64,000 nucleotides of DNA from Hyalella azteca (taxonomy: Eukaryota; Arthropoda; Malacostraca; Amphipoda; Hyalellidae). Numbering within the stretch: position 1 is the stretch's first letter; every line of letters begins with the position of its first letter. The position numbers and the translations under genes are program-made. The stretch is from assembly GCF_000764305.2 (NCBI RefSeq), contig NW_025932734.1, positions 124,001-188,000 of the forward strand, in the 5' to 3' direction. Shown piece by piece: positions 12,713 to 26,639 of this stretch. The notes beneath the pieces are model-generated. The model was not told the origin of the DNA. It made no database searches and was given only the letters and a program-made list of their open reading frames with translations.

Positions 12713-15700
12713 GGCAGGTCGCGCCCTGATTAGCGACTCAATTCGTCGTCAACTGCGGATATTAAGCAAGTTTCCCAACGAACTTCCTGCGCATTTCTCG
12801 ACGTCGAGTGCTATAGTTGAGCGGCGCCGGCGAGCAGAGACGGGCTGTTGTCTCGACTCGTCGTAGCTTCCCTATGGCAGTGCATAAAGGGTGCAGAGGT
12901 TGGTCGCGCTGCTCGACGCTGCACATTGCACTTCGAAAGCTCCAATGATTTTAAGCAGAGCTACAAAACTAATGCCCGACGAGCATCGGTTCATGACTCA
13001 ACTTGTTGTTGAATCTGGACGTGCAGGCATTCAACGTGCAAGTTTGACGACTCTTCGAATACTAGAAGGCTTTCCTTGTGAGAACGAACGCTGGCACCTA
13101 CCTGCGATTGTTTTCACCAGCATTACGATGCTATATCGGGCTGGTCACTTAACTCATGCTCTTTCATTATAATTTGATAAGTGAGATATAACTACAACAC
13201 ATTCGTCAAATTTCTATCTGAAGATTATGTATATGTGTCGCCGGTCAGCTGTGACGCTTTAAAAAATCTTTCTCCAGCCGAGAAAGGAAACCGCCAGTTG
13301 GAAATTTCTTTTCCCTCTCTACGACCCTGAAAGCGGGCATCAGGCCTTCAGAGTGCAATGTCTCTGAAATGGGAATATGAATATGTCGCTGAAGACGATC
13401 TTGTTTCTGCTTTTAGTGCGTTAAGTCTTGCGTCCAGTGGCACCCGCCAAAAGGGAACCATTGAGGTGAGGGCAAGTGAGTGGCAAGCCCAAGCGTTCGA
13501 TAGTTCAGCAAATTCTGACAATATTTCATAAAGCCATTTATGAAATTCATAGAAATTGAGTCTTCGAGAGGATTCTTGTTGCACATTCCAAGACTTGCGA
13601 CTGGTATCCTCTTGTACTCACCCATCTGTCCAGTGAACCTTCCGAGGTCCAAGCCTGCCATGACGCGACGTTTAGTGACAACGGATTTGCTGTCTGTTAT
13701 GTAGTCCGATCGTCATGAATGACTTATCCATGAGAGTATACCTTAAATTTCGTGCTCATGAGTAATAAACTACTTCTCTACATACTGTTCTGTAACATAA
13801 AAAAGCAGCGTCTCATAAATGATCGTCAAGACAATTTCTTTCATCGTTTCCGCGGCACGACCAGAAACTTCGTATACCTTTCCACAGAAAATATAACTGC
13901 AACGTGGAGACGATTTATGGTTTGTCGGATCTAAGCTTTCTGATGTTTTTTTGTTCTCGGGTCTTGTGCTGAGATCATTTGCTTCTCTCCACATGCAAGT
14001 TTCAATAGTTGCACACCAAAATAAATCTAAATCAGATTTCCTGACACGTTTCAAGTAATTAAAAGTAAATTTGCTCTTAAATTTACTCTGTATCTGTTTC
14101 ACCTCATTTTATCACATTATCTTGGGCAGTGGATTTCCTACGATGGACCACGCCCCATTGCAGAGGGGTGGGAAAAGGAGACATTACGGAGGTACGGTAA
14201 GCGTAACGATTTTTTTATTTTACGAACAAGTCGAATAGATTAAACCGAACAATTTTCAACCGATTCTCGATAATTCACACCTCTAAGCACTTCACTCATT
14301 CTTCCTAAATTCTCATGTTCAAATTATTGTTACCATTTATGCCTATGGAATTTCACGGAAAATGTAAAAAATCAAATAAATTTCGAAATTCAAAAATTCT
14401 ACCTTCAGATACATGAATTCACCATTCCACACAAGTGAGGAATTCCACACAAGTGAGGCAATTTATTTATCTGTGTTCAAACATATATAAATGTCTTCAT
14501 ATATGTTCAAATGCCATTCATACCAGTTTAAAACCTTGATTCCTAAAGGATACTCAATTCCATGCTAAGAAACTACGGGAAAACTACGCGAAAACCCGTA
14601 AATCATATTTTGATAGCTCATTTCATAAATACTTGAATAGCTGGAAGATATTGTCGAAATTGATGACACGAGCGTTTATTTATTGAATTTGCGCTGAACT
14701 TTTGTGTTCATTAATAAATTTAGTGCATGTAATTTCCATATCATAATAAAAGTAATAAAAAGTTAATCGCTCCTCTTGCCATATTCAGTATAGGTCAACA
14801 GGTACGTGTAGCTTACCTTTTCCTAATTAATGATCAATGAGATTTTTCTATCAATAATTTTCATAGAACAAACAACAATTGTAGATTCTATTAAAATGTT
14901 CACAAATCAACCCATGCTACAGAAGAAACAATATCACTTAAATATTTTTACATTTATTCCGATTCTAGGACTAGTGCTTGACATTCTGGCACCCAAGCTC
15001 CAGCATAAGCACGAGCCGCGCAGTTTCCTGCAGTGAATTGTTGCAGGTTCCAATGCCATGGCTCGCGCAACTACAGCGCTTTGTGGAACTTGCGCAGTTG
15101 CCGCAGAATGTAAACGATCATTTACTCCGCTCTATGGGACGACCCCAGCCCAACAGGTGCCAAAAGTCGCGGCATGAATCTGAAAAATTAAAGGAAATGC
15201 TTTCCAGCTTTGAAGATCCCCAGCCCTGTTCTAAACTTGATCGATTTCAGCACTTCGCATTTAGTTCTCCTAAGTTGGTGATACAAGTTATATTTAGTTG
15301 AGGTTTCAATGTCAGGTTTGGTTTAAAATAGATTGCACTGAAATCAATTCTTTGAGGGAACAGAAACGAGTTTTGTCAATATGATGGAACGACGCAGGCA
15401 CAACGTTGCCATCATCTACTTCTGACCAACATAGGTGACCTGCGCAATAAACTTTTTGGCTTAATGCATGGATTGCTAGTAGAAATCAAATTCGTTTTAC
15501 TTGGAATTAGTCTTCTCCACCAAACATCTTTTATTATTCAGTTTCAAGTAACGGCGATCACTTGCGATCAGAACCTTCAAAGCAATTTGAAAGTTTTCAC
15601 TCAATAAAATTTGTCGGCCCAGAAGGTTTACAAAGAAGGGAAGGAGCTGAAGTGAAAACCTATTGTTATTTATCGTAAAAAAGCTGCAAAGAATTAAAGA

Positions 15701-15765
15701 ATCAAAAGGAAATTACTGACGGCATTTTATCCAATAATATTGATACAAATAAAATTGTTACAAAT
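12713..15765. other. Non-coding stretch; frames of unknown status
   Basis: GC-richer than its surroundings up to about 13170, then AT-rich. A 93-codon frame (12891-13172) and a 107-codon frame (14978-15301) show no recognisable domain, and I found no convincing splice partners. I do not call them genes. Confidence 0.35.
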
Positions 15766-16205
15766 ACGAGACCGTGACAGCCTTGGACGATACCATGACT
15801 GCATGGGACGATACCGTGACTGCATGGGACGATACCGTGACGGCCTTGGACGATACCGTGACGGCCTTGGACGATACCGTGACGGCCTGGGGCGATACCG
15901 TGACGGCCTGGGGCGATACCGTGACTGCATGGGGCGATACCGTGACGGCCTGGGGCGATACCGTGACGGCATGGGGCGATACCGTGACGGCCTGGGGCGA
16001 TACCGTGACTGAATGGGGCGGGCGATACCGTGGCTGCATGGGACGATACCGTGACTGAATGGGGCGATACCATGACGGCATGGGGCGATACCGTGACTGC
16101 ATGGGACGATACCGTGACGGCATGGGACGATACCGTGACTGCATGGGACGATACCGTGACTGCATGGGACGATACCGTGACTGCATGGGACGATACCGTG
16201 ACTGA
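15766..16205. repeat. Minisatellite, 21-bp unit, about 20 copies
   Basis: About 20 copies of a 21-bp unit of the form 'gataccgtgacggcctgggg' plus c, with variant types (gactgcatgggac, gacggccttggac, gactgaatggggc) grouped in blocks. The grouping suggests local block duplications. One unit near 16015-16035 is out of register. All six frames stay open, which is a repeat artefact. Confidence 0.95.
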
Positions 16206-16289
16206 GCCCGCTGAAGCTGGCTCGAGAGAAGCAGCGTTAGCATCTCAAACAGACGAAGTGACAAGGAGGGACAGGTGAAAAGCAACAGA

Positions 16290-16515
16290 AACGAAGACAC
16301 TCGAACAAGAGGTCGCTTACACGGGACGCCGGCCGCCCGCACGAGAGAGACAGTGAAGGGAAATGTAAGGAATCCTGCCTACATAATAACTTGACCCCAC
16401 AACTGAGACCTGCAGTCAGACACCGCGAGCTCAGCGGTGGGGCGCTCAGGAACAATCCCCCTAGGAGCGCGAAATCCCATAGGACTTCTGACGAACACAG
16501 ACACCCGTCAGAAGT
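16290..16515 (-). repeat. Unclassified dispersed repeat, copy A
   Basis: The reverse complement of this segment matches 40650-40862 over about 200 bp, at both the DNA and the conceptual peptide level. Shared landmarks include 'ctgagctcgc', 'ttccttacattt', 'tctctcgtgcggg' (approximate) and 'taagcgacct'. I cannot assign it to a class. Confidence 0.7.
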
Positions 16516-18390
16516 CCCCCCTGAGGGGGATAAACAGGGTAGCCTTACTATCATTTGGTATAAACGCATTTCTAGGTAGGTCAAGTTTGAAGAATTTAGC
16601 CATCAGAAAAATAATCCACGCTTTTAAATTCTATGAATTTCGTTAAAATCTATATCAGAACTTTTTAAATTATTATTCAAAAGTGTCATCCATGTGACGG
16701 GTTATCACGCGTACAACGTAGTATAATGGGTGCAAGTTTTGTGACTCTGTATTCAAACAACCCTTCCGTTGTACACTATTTTTTACAAGTGACATCCATA
16801 CCTGCCGTAAACGACGGAGGGAAGTTGTAATTTATTTTTTGTATAATTTAGTGGCGAAGGCATTTGCGCGCGACGCGGCCCCCTCATAATAAGAGTCCCT
16901 GGCACGCAGTTGTGCAAGTGCCATTTTTCACGGCAGACGCCGCGACAGATAAGCTCGCACAGACGGATGATCCAAGCCAAACTTCCTCGCGCTCTCTAAT
17001 ATATTGAAAATCCCGAGAAAAATTCCTGATTCTCTCTTTAATTGCTCTTTTCGGAGTGAACGGTAACATTACGAGATCACCAAGAGGTATTTTACCCTTG
17101 TAATGAGTAAGACTCCAAGGCTAATAATTAAGAGTGGTTCTTTCCTAAGAAGAAACATTTTGAAGAACACAGCAAGGTAACTTCCGTTCATGCATGTAAT
17201 TTATCATGAATATTATTTTCACTTCCCGCATCTTTGTGAACTGGTCGCAAACATAATAATCGTTAATGCCTTTGAAATTCTTTTAATAAATGCATCTTAG
17301 GGAAATGCCAGTTCTCTACGACATGATAACAAAATAAGTTACACTTATTATAATGTGATGTATTCACGCAATCGCTGGTAATAAAAATGTATGTTAATTT
17401 AATTAGTGTTCAAATCTTATGATGCAAAGCAATTAACAATGCGAGTTTTAATTATTATCAGAGCGGTTTTAATTATTCTTGATATGCAGATTCAATTACT
17501 GCTAAAGTCCCAAAATATTCAGTATCAGCAGCCTCACCGCAATCTCCAGGATATGCTTCAGCTCATTTAAAATAGAAAACTTTGCCGGTCCGTATAGCTT
17601 GTTAAATAATACGGGGTGATGTCATTGTGACGTGGAACAGAAAAGTTAAGCCGGTGAGTCTCTGGAGCGAGATCACTGGATATTGTAGAATAAATATATT
17701 TCATTTAAACACGGTCAGAATTAACGCAGGTTGAATTCTCATATATTAAACACTGAATGTGTTCAATAAACTCAGTGAAGGAAAGTAAAACTAGGGTTTC
17801 AATGCTCAGTATGGTGAACATTCTTCGTGGGAAGAATAATTTGTGGGGATTGAGAGAAATAAATTGGATGGGTGGGAAGTTGCACGTGAAAAATAAACAG
17901 AATAGTAAAAGGTTTTATTGCCTTTTGAAATTGAGATATAAACTTAATGTCAGGATTTGATATATGATCTTTACAGGTACGGTAAAAAAATACTGCACTT
18001 CTTGAGCGAAGAATTGGCCGAATTTATTTAACTAATATTTTGATTTAAGCTTTAAATTTGAACTCAATTACTGTGAGAGTTGTAAGCCTTAATCTAAGCC
18101 CAACGTCCCAACAAATTAAACGAATGAATTTAATAGGCAGGGAAAACAAATCAAAACGAAATTTAAACGACATTCACACAACCCAGAGAATAGAGAAAAA
18201 TGGTTTAAGCAAGATATTAGAAATACTTAAGCGTTGAGGTACAAAAAAGTTGCAGCACTGTTTATGAATGACAATAGCAGGCGACGCGTTTAAGTGCTTT
18301 ATCACTTGATCTTGATTTATCTTGATTTATCTTTAAGCACCAGTGTTCTTGGACATAGGTGCTTTGTTCAGAACAGGGTGTAATTTTTTA
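16516..18390. other. Non-coding stretch, no gene seen
   Basis: AT-rich DNA with short chance frames. No structure that I can support. Confidence 0.4.
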
Positions 18391-18810
18391 CTACAGCTGG
18401 TCAATGAAGCCAGCTTTGGACAGGTATGTTACAAGTTTTTCCCCAGGGAACTCATCCCTAAGCAATGTTGCAAGGGTGAAGGGCCATCCCATTTTTCTGC
18501 AATGCTGTTCCAGTTGCTGTCTTGAATGTTGTAGCTGAGGACATTTTAGTAGAAGATGAGTGGCAGTCCAAGTTTGGTTACAGGTAGGGCAGCAAGCTGG
18601 GTGTTGACCAGTGAAGAGGTGTGCATGGGTAAGCCGTGTCGCTCCCAGGCGTAGGCGAGAAATTGGTACTTGGTGAGATCGCCTCTTCCCACTGTAGTTT
18701 CCACAGGAAATGGTATAGTGGGATGTGAGTATGTGCTTGATTTCTTGGTCAGAGAAGGATGGCGTTACTTTTAGTGGCAGATTTAGAGCCTCCCGAGCGA
18801 ACTTTACCAC
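18391..18810 (-). pseudogene. Non-LTR retrotransposon fragment, RNase H / C-terminal end
   Basis: A minus-strand frame of about 139 codons contains SRLRLGATRLTHAHLF, followed by the zinc-ligand-like pattern C-P-T-C-N-Q-T-W-T-A-T-H-L-L-L-K-C-P. That arrangement (R-L-R-x-G-x-x-x-L-T-H ... C-x2-C ... H-x4-C-P) is typical of the end of Jockey/I-like LINE polyproteins, just after RNase H (family knowledge). The frame ends in LSKAGFIDQL and a stop at 18391. Upstream sequence on the same strand is not open, so the element is truncated and non-functional. It is the only LINE polyprotein remnant I see; the ORF1 relic at 59-61 kb may belong to another family. Confidence 0.82.
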
Positions 18811-18936
18811 TGAATGCCAACTTTAAATTGCGTAAAGAATTTGAATGCGGTGTTCACGTGCAGCGAATGTGACTTGAACCTTAATTGTCATCCAAATGTG
18901 CATGACTCTCGATACCCGCTATAGAATCGCTGAATT

Positions 18937-19050
18937 TGAATACCTACTTATTCTACAAATACCTACTTAATCTACAATTACCTACTTATTCTACAAATAC
19001 TTACTTATTCTACAAATACTCACTATTTCTACATATACCTACTTATTCTA
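18937..19050. repeat. Tandem repeat, about 19-20-bp unit
   Basis: Six imperfect copies of 'atacctacttattctacaa'. This is a small minisatellite with point differences between copies. Confidence 0.88.
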
Positions 19051-20753
19051 CAAACCAAAACAGAAAAATGTATTAAATACAAGTAACATAAAATTTATTC
19101 ACAAATTTACGGTGAGAAATGAGGAATTTCCCACTATAGACAGGAAGCGCTTTAATAGAAAGTGCAGGTTGTCACCCAATTGACAATGAATAATCGGGAA
19201 CAGCAGGCACTAAGGAAAACATACATTCCCCAATTAAGATATACAATCAAATAGTTAATCTAAAATTTTTATAATAATATATATTGATGAAATATTTAAA
19301 AAATTTCTGTAAACTTTTTTTGCAATGTACACGATAAAATGATTTGAGATAATATTTTTTGTCCTACGAGTCGGGGAAAAAACTGGGGATTATTTAAGTC
19401 ATAGGGAGTGTCCTTGATCATAAATTGTTAAAAGCTTGGCGTGTATGAAGAAGAGAAAAATTTTTAGTGGTATAGAAATTTTCAATTAATTATTTAATTT
19501 CAATAATATAACATCTTTAATTAATAATAATTATTTATAATTATATTAGTTATAACCGATATTACAACATTTCCAATTTGGTGCCCTTGAGGTCCTTGGT
19601 ATGCACCTGCAGCAGATTTATCAGTAAAGAATTTCCCTATGAATTCCAAAGAAGCGCCATTAATTTTAATATCTGCTCGTGAATTCATCGCATCCATTTT
19701 CCCAGTAAACTGAGCTGATTCAGAGCCGCAATAGACAAAATTGAAACGGAATAAAGAAATCCGATGCGGGCGGAGAATGTGATGCCGACTTATTGTCATC
19801 ATGGAACTCCGAGGGCCGGTAACGCTATGGCAATTGAGGTTCTGAGCTTCGGTATGAGTCATTTAGTTTAGCTTCCGTTATTAGATTCGTGAAGAGGAAT
19901 GTCTTCTGCAACAACAGTTATGCAAGCGTGGAATTTTTTGCTTTATTTTATTTATCTAAACTAAATAATCCAAATAATCTACTATCTAATAATCCATAAT
20001 CTACGGGTAAAACAACCAGCGTTTAAGTGCGCAGGTTAGGCCTGCTGTTGTCCGGCACTTCGCTCTCTAAATCATTGAATCTTATTCCAAACAAGGAAAG
20101 TTTGACTTTTTTATTCTTACATTAAAGAAACTTATGTGAAAACAAGTTATTCAAATTTATACGTCTGAGGTTGAGTATAAAATGAGCAACCTCATAAACT
20201 ATTCATTTCTTAAACTACATATCCGTTTTTCTATTCAATATTTAACTTTGTACGATCTCGAAAATTTCTTTTTCAATTTACTAAAAAAAATGAAGAAAAT
20301 TCGTAAGAATTACGTTCGTAAAGGAAATTGGTTACAACGGTCTTTCATGAATAACTTTTTAGATCATTGTCTTATATTATACGAAAATTGGGCGAATTAA
20401 TAATTGTTCTCTTGCGATAATTCACTATGGAATGAACAAATAATAAATCAGACGCGGTAAAAGCTATTTTAATGTTTCCAAAACAGTTTAAGAGATTGGA
20501 ACGTTTTATTTGTTTTGATGCAAGCTCATGTCAGTCATGTAGTCAACGTACAGCACACGGTGTGGCAACGTTCTCTATATTCAACACTAATATGCTAGAA
20601 GTTGGCTTAGCCATGACAGCCCCCAGCACCGTACTATATAGGGTTCTACGTTATATCGTCACTCCAGGGCGCTGGCAAGTAGCGAGCGCTGTTGTTTACA
20701 GCAGCCTCGAGTGATCTTTGCCGTATAAGATTAAAGGTTCACGGCAGTTTTTT
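19051..20753. other. Non-coding stretch, no gene seen
   Basis: AT-rich. A minus-strand frame of 113 codons at 19521-19862 was considered and not accepted (see rejected items). Confidence 0.4.
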
Positions 20754-20897
20754 AGCGCATTTTCTCATATATGCACAAAATGCACTATTGTGCTCGCCAT
20801 GTCCGTCCGTCCGTCTGTCTGTCTGTCCATCTGTCCGTCCGTCTGTCCGTGACCGTCTGTCCGTGACCTCACTGCAGTGAGTACTGAGTTATATTTT
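20754..20897. mobile_element. Small TIR element with TCCG/TCTG core, copy 1 (right end deleted)
   Basis: It opens with AGCGCATTTTCTC and continues 'aaaatgcactattgtgctcg' and then a gtccgtccgtctgtctgtc microsatellite. It then jumps straight to 'gacctcactgcagtgagtac'. The other three copies have about 45 further bases here, including the second inverted repeat, so this copy carries an internal deletion. The family has no coding capacity. Confidence 0.85.
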
Positions 20898-23573
20898 TAA
20901 TCATCTGCGACGTAAGATTGAAAACTTACGGCAGCCTTGAGGCCTTAAGCAGATGAAGCCAATAATTTCCAAAAGTTCATTTGTGCAAGAGTGCATTGGA
21001 AAATTGCTCAACTTCTGGGCATACGTGGCTCTACTTTGCAGAATTTTTAGCATATACAAAAGCTTCGTTAAAAATATTCGCAAGTGAATGCGAGATCTAA
21101 TCAATGCATATATATCTCCACTTTCATATCATTGCTACTCGGCCATTTTCTAACTGTTCTGGTTCATCTTTTTACATTCTGTTCTCGGGATCACATTGAT
21201 GATTCAGCTTAATCGATGGTAAAATTCGAGCGTTTAATGATATTATTACAATTTAATATTTTTTCATTTACAACTTTGCGTTTTATATCTCATTTGCTAG
21301 TTATTGCTACTACTCCAACTTTTCTATTCAATATCTTCGCTATTCAATTGGGTATTCCGCAGAACTATTAAGAATATTCTATATTAGTGATATTTCGCTA
21401 TATTATTGAAATGTTATTCCGTTTTTATCGTATAACAGAATAGCAATTCAAACGCGATATTATTGAATTGTTATTCTGTTTTTATCGAATAACAGAATAA
21501 CAAATCTCTGTTATTCTATATTAGTGCAATTTCGCGTAGGTAATAATTGAACTCCTGGTTGACTAAAATCCAGATGAAAAAAAATACTTTAAACTGGATT
21601 TTGCAGGAGTTTTGGTGAGCTCGTCGGCGCTACAAAAGCTCGGCCGGTAGCTGGAAACAAGGAACTGCGTCATCGTCGCAGAACAGAGCGGCCGCAACTT
21701 GTCGGTCCTTTCGTCCCCTGCACATCACGCGTGAGTTATTCACTATGACTACGAAGAGCCGGCAGGCCCATATTCTCCAGCGACACTCTTTTATCAGCCT
21801 TTAAAGGCCATTGAATATTTAATTTCAATTATTTAGTAGGAGATTAGATAACGATAGTGTCGCGCCCACGATGTTATCATATTGATGAGTTAAATTATTC
21901 ACTGCTATATGTAAGTTTAAATTTATCCCATTGTTTATTTTTTATTCCTCGCACAATGATAATTCCTCTGGCTAGAGACATCTTGAGGTCATATAGCGTT
22001 ATTCATTTACACGTCATTATTTACTACGTTGTCCTGGTAGACGACTGTGCTCCACTGTATCTCTGTACACTGCAAAGTCACGTGATTTTGAAAGAGTCGT
22101 AAACCTCGTAAGTTATTTATTTTGTTGCAAGTGCTTAGATTTGTTGGGAATTTATTTTTGGTCCAACATCCAGCAACCTCAGCCGTTTTGGTATTTCGTA
22201 CATCGATACGTGTTGAAACTTCGCTTATTTGTTACTTCATTAAATTTTAGGAATTCATATGAAGTTTATTGATTTATTGTCTATAAAAATACATTGCTAT
22301 ATGAGCTCTAATTCTGAATTATTTTTGTAATGTTTCATATTATGTTAGGGTCATGACACCAGATTCTCAAAAAGGAAAACAGGAATTCGGCAATTTACTT
22401 TGTTTAACATGCAGGAGTAAACCTGTGGCTAAAATCACTTCAGTGAGTTAATTGATGCCATGAAAATATGTGAAATTAGGTTTGTATATCAGCCCATGTG
22501 ACCAGCGAGCATTTAGTGTGAACCGAAGACCTGGCGATGTAGTGTGACGTTAAGGGCTAGCATTTTTTTTGAGTGTCCTATTTATACAAAGTTGAAAAAT
22601 GATCTGTGAAAAGTCGAGAAAGTAAAACAAGTTTCAATGCTACTGATCATTGCGTCGACCAGACACCTCGAGTGAAAATTTAAGAAAGAAGAAACTTCTC
22701 GACTCACAATAATTAAATTTATTACGTGTATATTACCGCAATCCTAGGGACCCGTACAGTAAACAAGATTTTTGTTCGTACTGTAAACAGAGTTTTTTAC
22801 TGTACTCGTCGACATACAGTAAACAAGTGAAAACATATAAATGTATATTTTTCAGTGTTTGAATTTTTCTAAAAAATTGAGGCTCAAGATACTAATTCAA
22901 TGTTGGATTGTGTTTTTCTGTGTAACTCTTGTTTTTCGTTGAACCAAGTTAATTAGGAACTGTATTAAATAACGCCGTTTTCAAGATTGGCCACTTCCAT
23001 TCAGAAAACAAGCGCGTCGACATACAATTAATTCCATACCCTATTAATTACCGTGAATGTTTTTTCATACCGATGGTGTAAATTGTTTTAAAATTGTGCT
23101 AAATTGAACCACGGACTTGCGATGACATCTGCGAATGTTCCCTTCAGTCTTGAATCTCACGTGCACTTAACTCAGTGATGACAAAGAAGACGTGCAGAAG
23201 TTAATAAAAATAATGTTAACCTCAATCATATTCATTTAATAGTGAATTAATGCCTTACAATCTTTCACAATTATTTCAGCAAAGGCAGGCAAAATGATTT
23301 TCAAAATAAGATATTGATATTACGGAACAAAAAATATGTGCGCTAGCATCAGCCGGCAGTCGCTCAATATGTTGCCTCCTAATTTCCTGCAAGTCAGCAT
23401 TGTATTTGTCAAACTCAAGCTGCTAAACTTGGGTCTATGCAAATCAATTAATTAGAACTATTAGAGCCTGAAAGTTGAAACTAGTCTTCCAGAAAAGTAA
23501 CATCTATTCTGTGACTGGAAAATTAATAATTGAATTGTAGGAGTAAACTCGCACCTCAAAATTGCGTGTTTTT
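20898..23573. other. Non-coding stretch with AT palindromes
   Basis: No gene seen. At 21395-21520 two related blocks each contain a palindrome of the type TTATTCTGTT...AACAGAATAA. Near 22755-22830 the motif 'acagtaaacaag' recurs in direct and inverted form. Confidence 0.45.
21395..21520. repeat. Duplicated AT-rich palindrome
   Basis: Two imperfect copies, about 60 bp apart, of a hairpin whose arms are TTATTCTGTT and AACAGAATAA (first copy TTATTCCG...). A further half-copy 'ctgttattctata' follows. Possibly ends of a decayed element. Confidence 0.65.
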
Positions 23574-23732
23574 AGCGCATTTTCTTATTTATGGAAAAAA
23601 TGCACTATTGTGCTCGCCATGTCCGTCTGTCTGTCCGTCCATCTGTCCGTCCGTCCCTGACCTCAAGTTTTCGTCGACGAGAAAATGCGTTCTCTGTCAC
23701 TTACTGCAGTGAGTACTGAGTTATAATTTTTT
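23574..23732. mobile_element. Small TIR element with TCCG/TCTG core, copy 2
   Basis: Left terminal repeat AGCGCATTTTCTT, right inverted copy GAGAAAATGCGT at 23679-23690, both slightly mutated. The core is a gtccgtctgtctgtccgtcc tract. After the right repeat comes the family's short palindrome around CTGCAG (positions 23702-23712) and 'actgagttata'. Confidence 0.88.
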
Positions 23733-25066
23733 TAATAATTGTGCTGCCGCGCGCAGTTATGACCATATATCTTTGCATTGTTATTCAATATTAAATACAA
23801 AATAATGAGCACACCAAAACGGCAATCTCGGGCCACTGTTCGGGCAATACCGCCATTTGGTTATTGGCTTGTCGATACGACTATAATTAACAGCATAATG
23901 CTGTGCTACAGATCTCTTAATTCTTTCAATAAAAATTTTATAATCTATCCAGAGCGAGGCTGGTAATATTAAGCTGATTGCAGCGTTGCTCGAGATCATA
24001 TGTTGCGGGGAAACTAATAACTTCAATCCTGACAAAAACTCAGGCAAAAAAGCTGTTAATTGTAGAACTACGGGAGTTTTGTCCGCTTTTCAGCGCTGCT
24101 ACTGAAACGTAAAAATAAGCGCGGTAAAAACCGTAAAAACCACGCGTCGGTCCCTGTGTGGTGCTATGCTTGTTGCTGAACGTGGTGCTGTGGTGTTGCT
24201 GGTGGTTTTGTGGTGCTGTGTGATGGCAGCGCTATGGTGTTTTAAGAATTTTGTGGTAATGGTGTGATGATAGTGATTGTTGACGGTGCTATTGGTGTGA
24301 TTCTAGCAATGGTGTGGTGTGACGTCGACGGTGATTGGTGGTGGTGCGATGGTGTTAGTAATGATGTGACATAGAGAAAGTGTTAGTTGTTTTGATGCGA
24401 TCCATTGTTGCCTATTCGTCGATCCCATGACGGTTTCTCACCTCAATGAAGCATAGCTTAATCTTAAGCTTATTTCTCGCGTACAATTGAATCCGAGGTC
24501 GCCAAATGATATCAGGAAAGATGGACGATTATCAGAATGCGTCCCATATAGCTTAATCAATAACCGAAAATTCAAAGCTTCCAATCACATTTTATGGAAC
24601 GCAAATGGAGGATAACCATGCGCATTTGATGTGTTTAATTTAAAAAGATTCGAACATAAGTGTATACTAATAGTTATTAACTAATTATATAATACTTGAA
24701 AAGTAGAAAAACAAAATTATTTCTGTACAATATACGGATTAGGAATTAAATCGAGAAAATACCCATTAGTTACTTATTAATTTATCCCTACGCATATGTT
24801 AGCGCTGGATGCGCGATCGTACGAGTAGATCCTACTCATCGTTAGTCAAAATATAGCCAATGAGTAATGTCGAACATCAAATAAAGTATACTGAGTAAAA
24901 CAGATGCCAAACAAATAATAAAGTGTCTCCTCCTGCACTAATTTCGCAATTCCTATATGCCACAACCCTGCAACTCCACAAATATTAAAGCAGGAGAATT
25001 CCTTATCCAGTAATACAAATCTTAAATGAGGGCACATCGTAAAAAAGTACAGTATTTATCATTATC
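23733..25066. other. Non-coding stretch with TG-rich tract
   Basis: No gene seen. 24160-24380 is a low-complexity tract of degenerate 'gtggtgctgtggtg' repeats. Confidence 0.45.
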
Positions 25067-25228
25067 AGCGCATTTCCTCATTCATGGAAAAAATGCACTA
25101 TTGTGCTCGCCATGTCCGTCTGTCTGTCTGTCCGTCCGTCTGTCTGTCCGTCCGTCCGTGACCTTAAGTTTTCGTCGACGAGAAAATGCGCTTTCTGTCA
25201 CTCACTGCAGTGAGGACTGACCTATATT
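25067..25228. mobile_element. Small TIR element with TCCG/TCTG core, copy 3
   Basis: Left repeat AGCGCATTTCCTC (one mismatch to consensus) and right repeat GAGAAAATGCGCT at 25180-25192. Between them are 'aaaatgcactattgtgctcg' and a tetranucleotide tract. Downstream lies the palindrome CTCACTGCAGTGAG. Confidence 0.9.
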
Positions 25229-26639
25229 ATTCTTATTTTTTGCTTGGTATCAGATAAATTCCAAACATTGCACAGAATATTTCAAGAAAAGAATTGTCAA
25301 GGATGGTTAACTTGTGCTGTGCCGGCGAATTCAATCCTCTGTACCGGGATAGGCGTAAATAAATTGAATTCAATGGTGCCAGGGAGGTAGCATGGTTCCG
25401 CAACCTTGGTAGTGGCAGCTCTTGTTCTTGTGAATGGGGCCCTACAAACAATTTTGTATAAATATGGGCCTGATTATTTAGTAGAAATCGGAAAAATTGT
25501 TTGAAAAGTTTTAAATAATGAGGCGAAAACAAGGGCCCTACACATGATAAGTTGTCTTGGGCCCAAATTACAGATTATGATTGGCATAGTTTTTTAGTTA
25601 CGAAGGACATATTTGATCTTTTTCCATATCAGATGATCCAATAATTAGACTTTGATTGCATTTTCTAGTATTTCGAACGAACACAAATTATTACAGCAAT
25701 TAATCTAAATTTGTTCCTACTGGCAGTGAAATTTGATCTGTTGAACGTGAAATAAGTTAAAAATTAAATAAAATTCTTTGAAAATGTGAAAATATTTATG
25801 ACTGCCCTTCATAATGACGAAAAATTACATCACATAAAATTGTCATCATGATAGTTATCACCAACGTCAGCAAGCAACTCTCAATGTAACATTCCATAAA
25901 AAATACGGAAACGAAGTAGAAAATTTTGTGATATCTGCGATGCTGGCAGTGACTTATTTTAAGTAGGATGCTTTAGCCACATAAGGTATACGTTTCGTTT
26001 GGTATCAGGTTCGTAAATTGTCTGCTTATAAACCTTTTGCATTATACGTCATATCACAATATCATTCCAAACTAACATTTAAAATAGATATGGACGACAA
26101 CGCGATCCTGGTACGAGACGATGCGGGATGATCAACTAAATCGAAGTATTTTCAACGGAAAAATTTTTTTAACTGAAATTAATAAAAACCCGTAATATTT
26201 AGTACAAATTATTGGCGTGCATCACGTTGGAAAATTCATGATAACAGTACGTACATAGCACTCGCTGTTCTATTTACTATTGTACACAGTAGCGTATATA
26301 GTTGCTAGTTGTACTTTTACGTTGGTTTGATGATCTTCAGCGTGTGTAGTTCATTTGAAAGACGGCTGCCATGTCCCCAGAATGGATCCGTCAGTCCTGG
26401 AAGAAGTTTGCTCCGAGGCTCGGGTTCAATTCCTTGCCCCCATATTCTTGAACAATGCAGAAACAAATGTATTGTTGCTTGAAGACGTCTGAGGTCTGAG
26501 CATCGCGTCGATAGCTTTATAAACAACATAAAGAGTGAACTCTTTGCTGATTAGTTGCAACTTGTTCTGCTGTTTACTGAGAAAAAGAATGAGTTATACT
26601 ATTCAAGTATTGACGCACTTTTTGCTCGTAACACCCATA
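25229..26639. other. Non-coding stretch, no gene seen
   Basis: AT-rich DNA. The open frames have no recognisable character. Confidence 0.4.

Noticed and set aside
14978..15301. 107-codon frame with balanced composition
   Set aside because: No family recognised and no flanking exon signals convincing enough to call a gene.
15758..16342. 194-codon minus-strand frame across the 21-bp array
   Set aside because: Repeat artefact: all frames are open and no domain is present.
19521..19862. 113-codon minus-strand frame with a non-repetitive C-terminal half
   Set aside because: No recognised domain, no splice partner and no support upstream. Kept as unproven.
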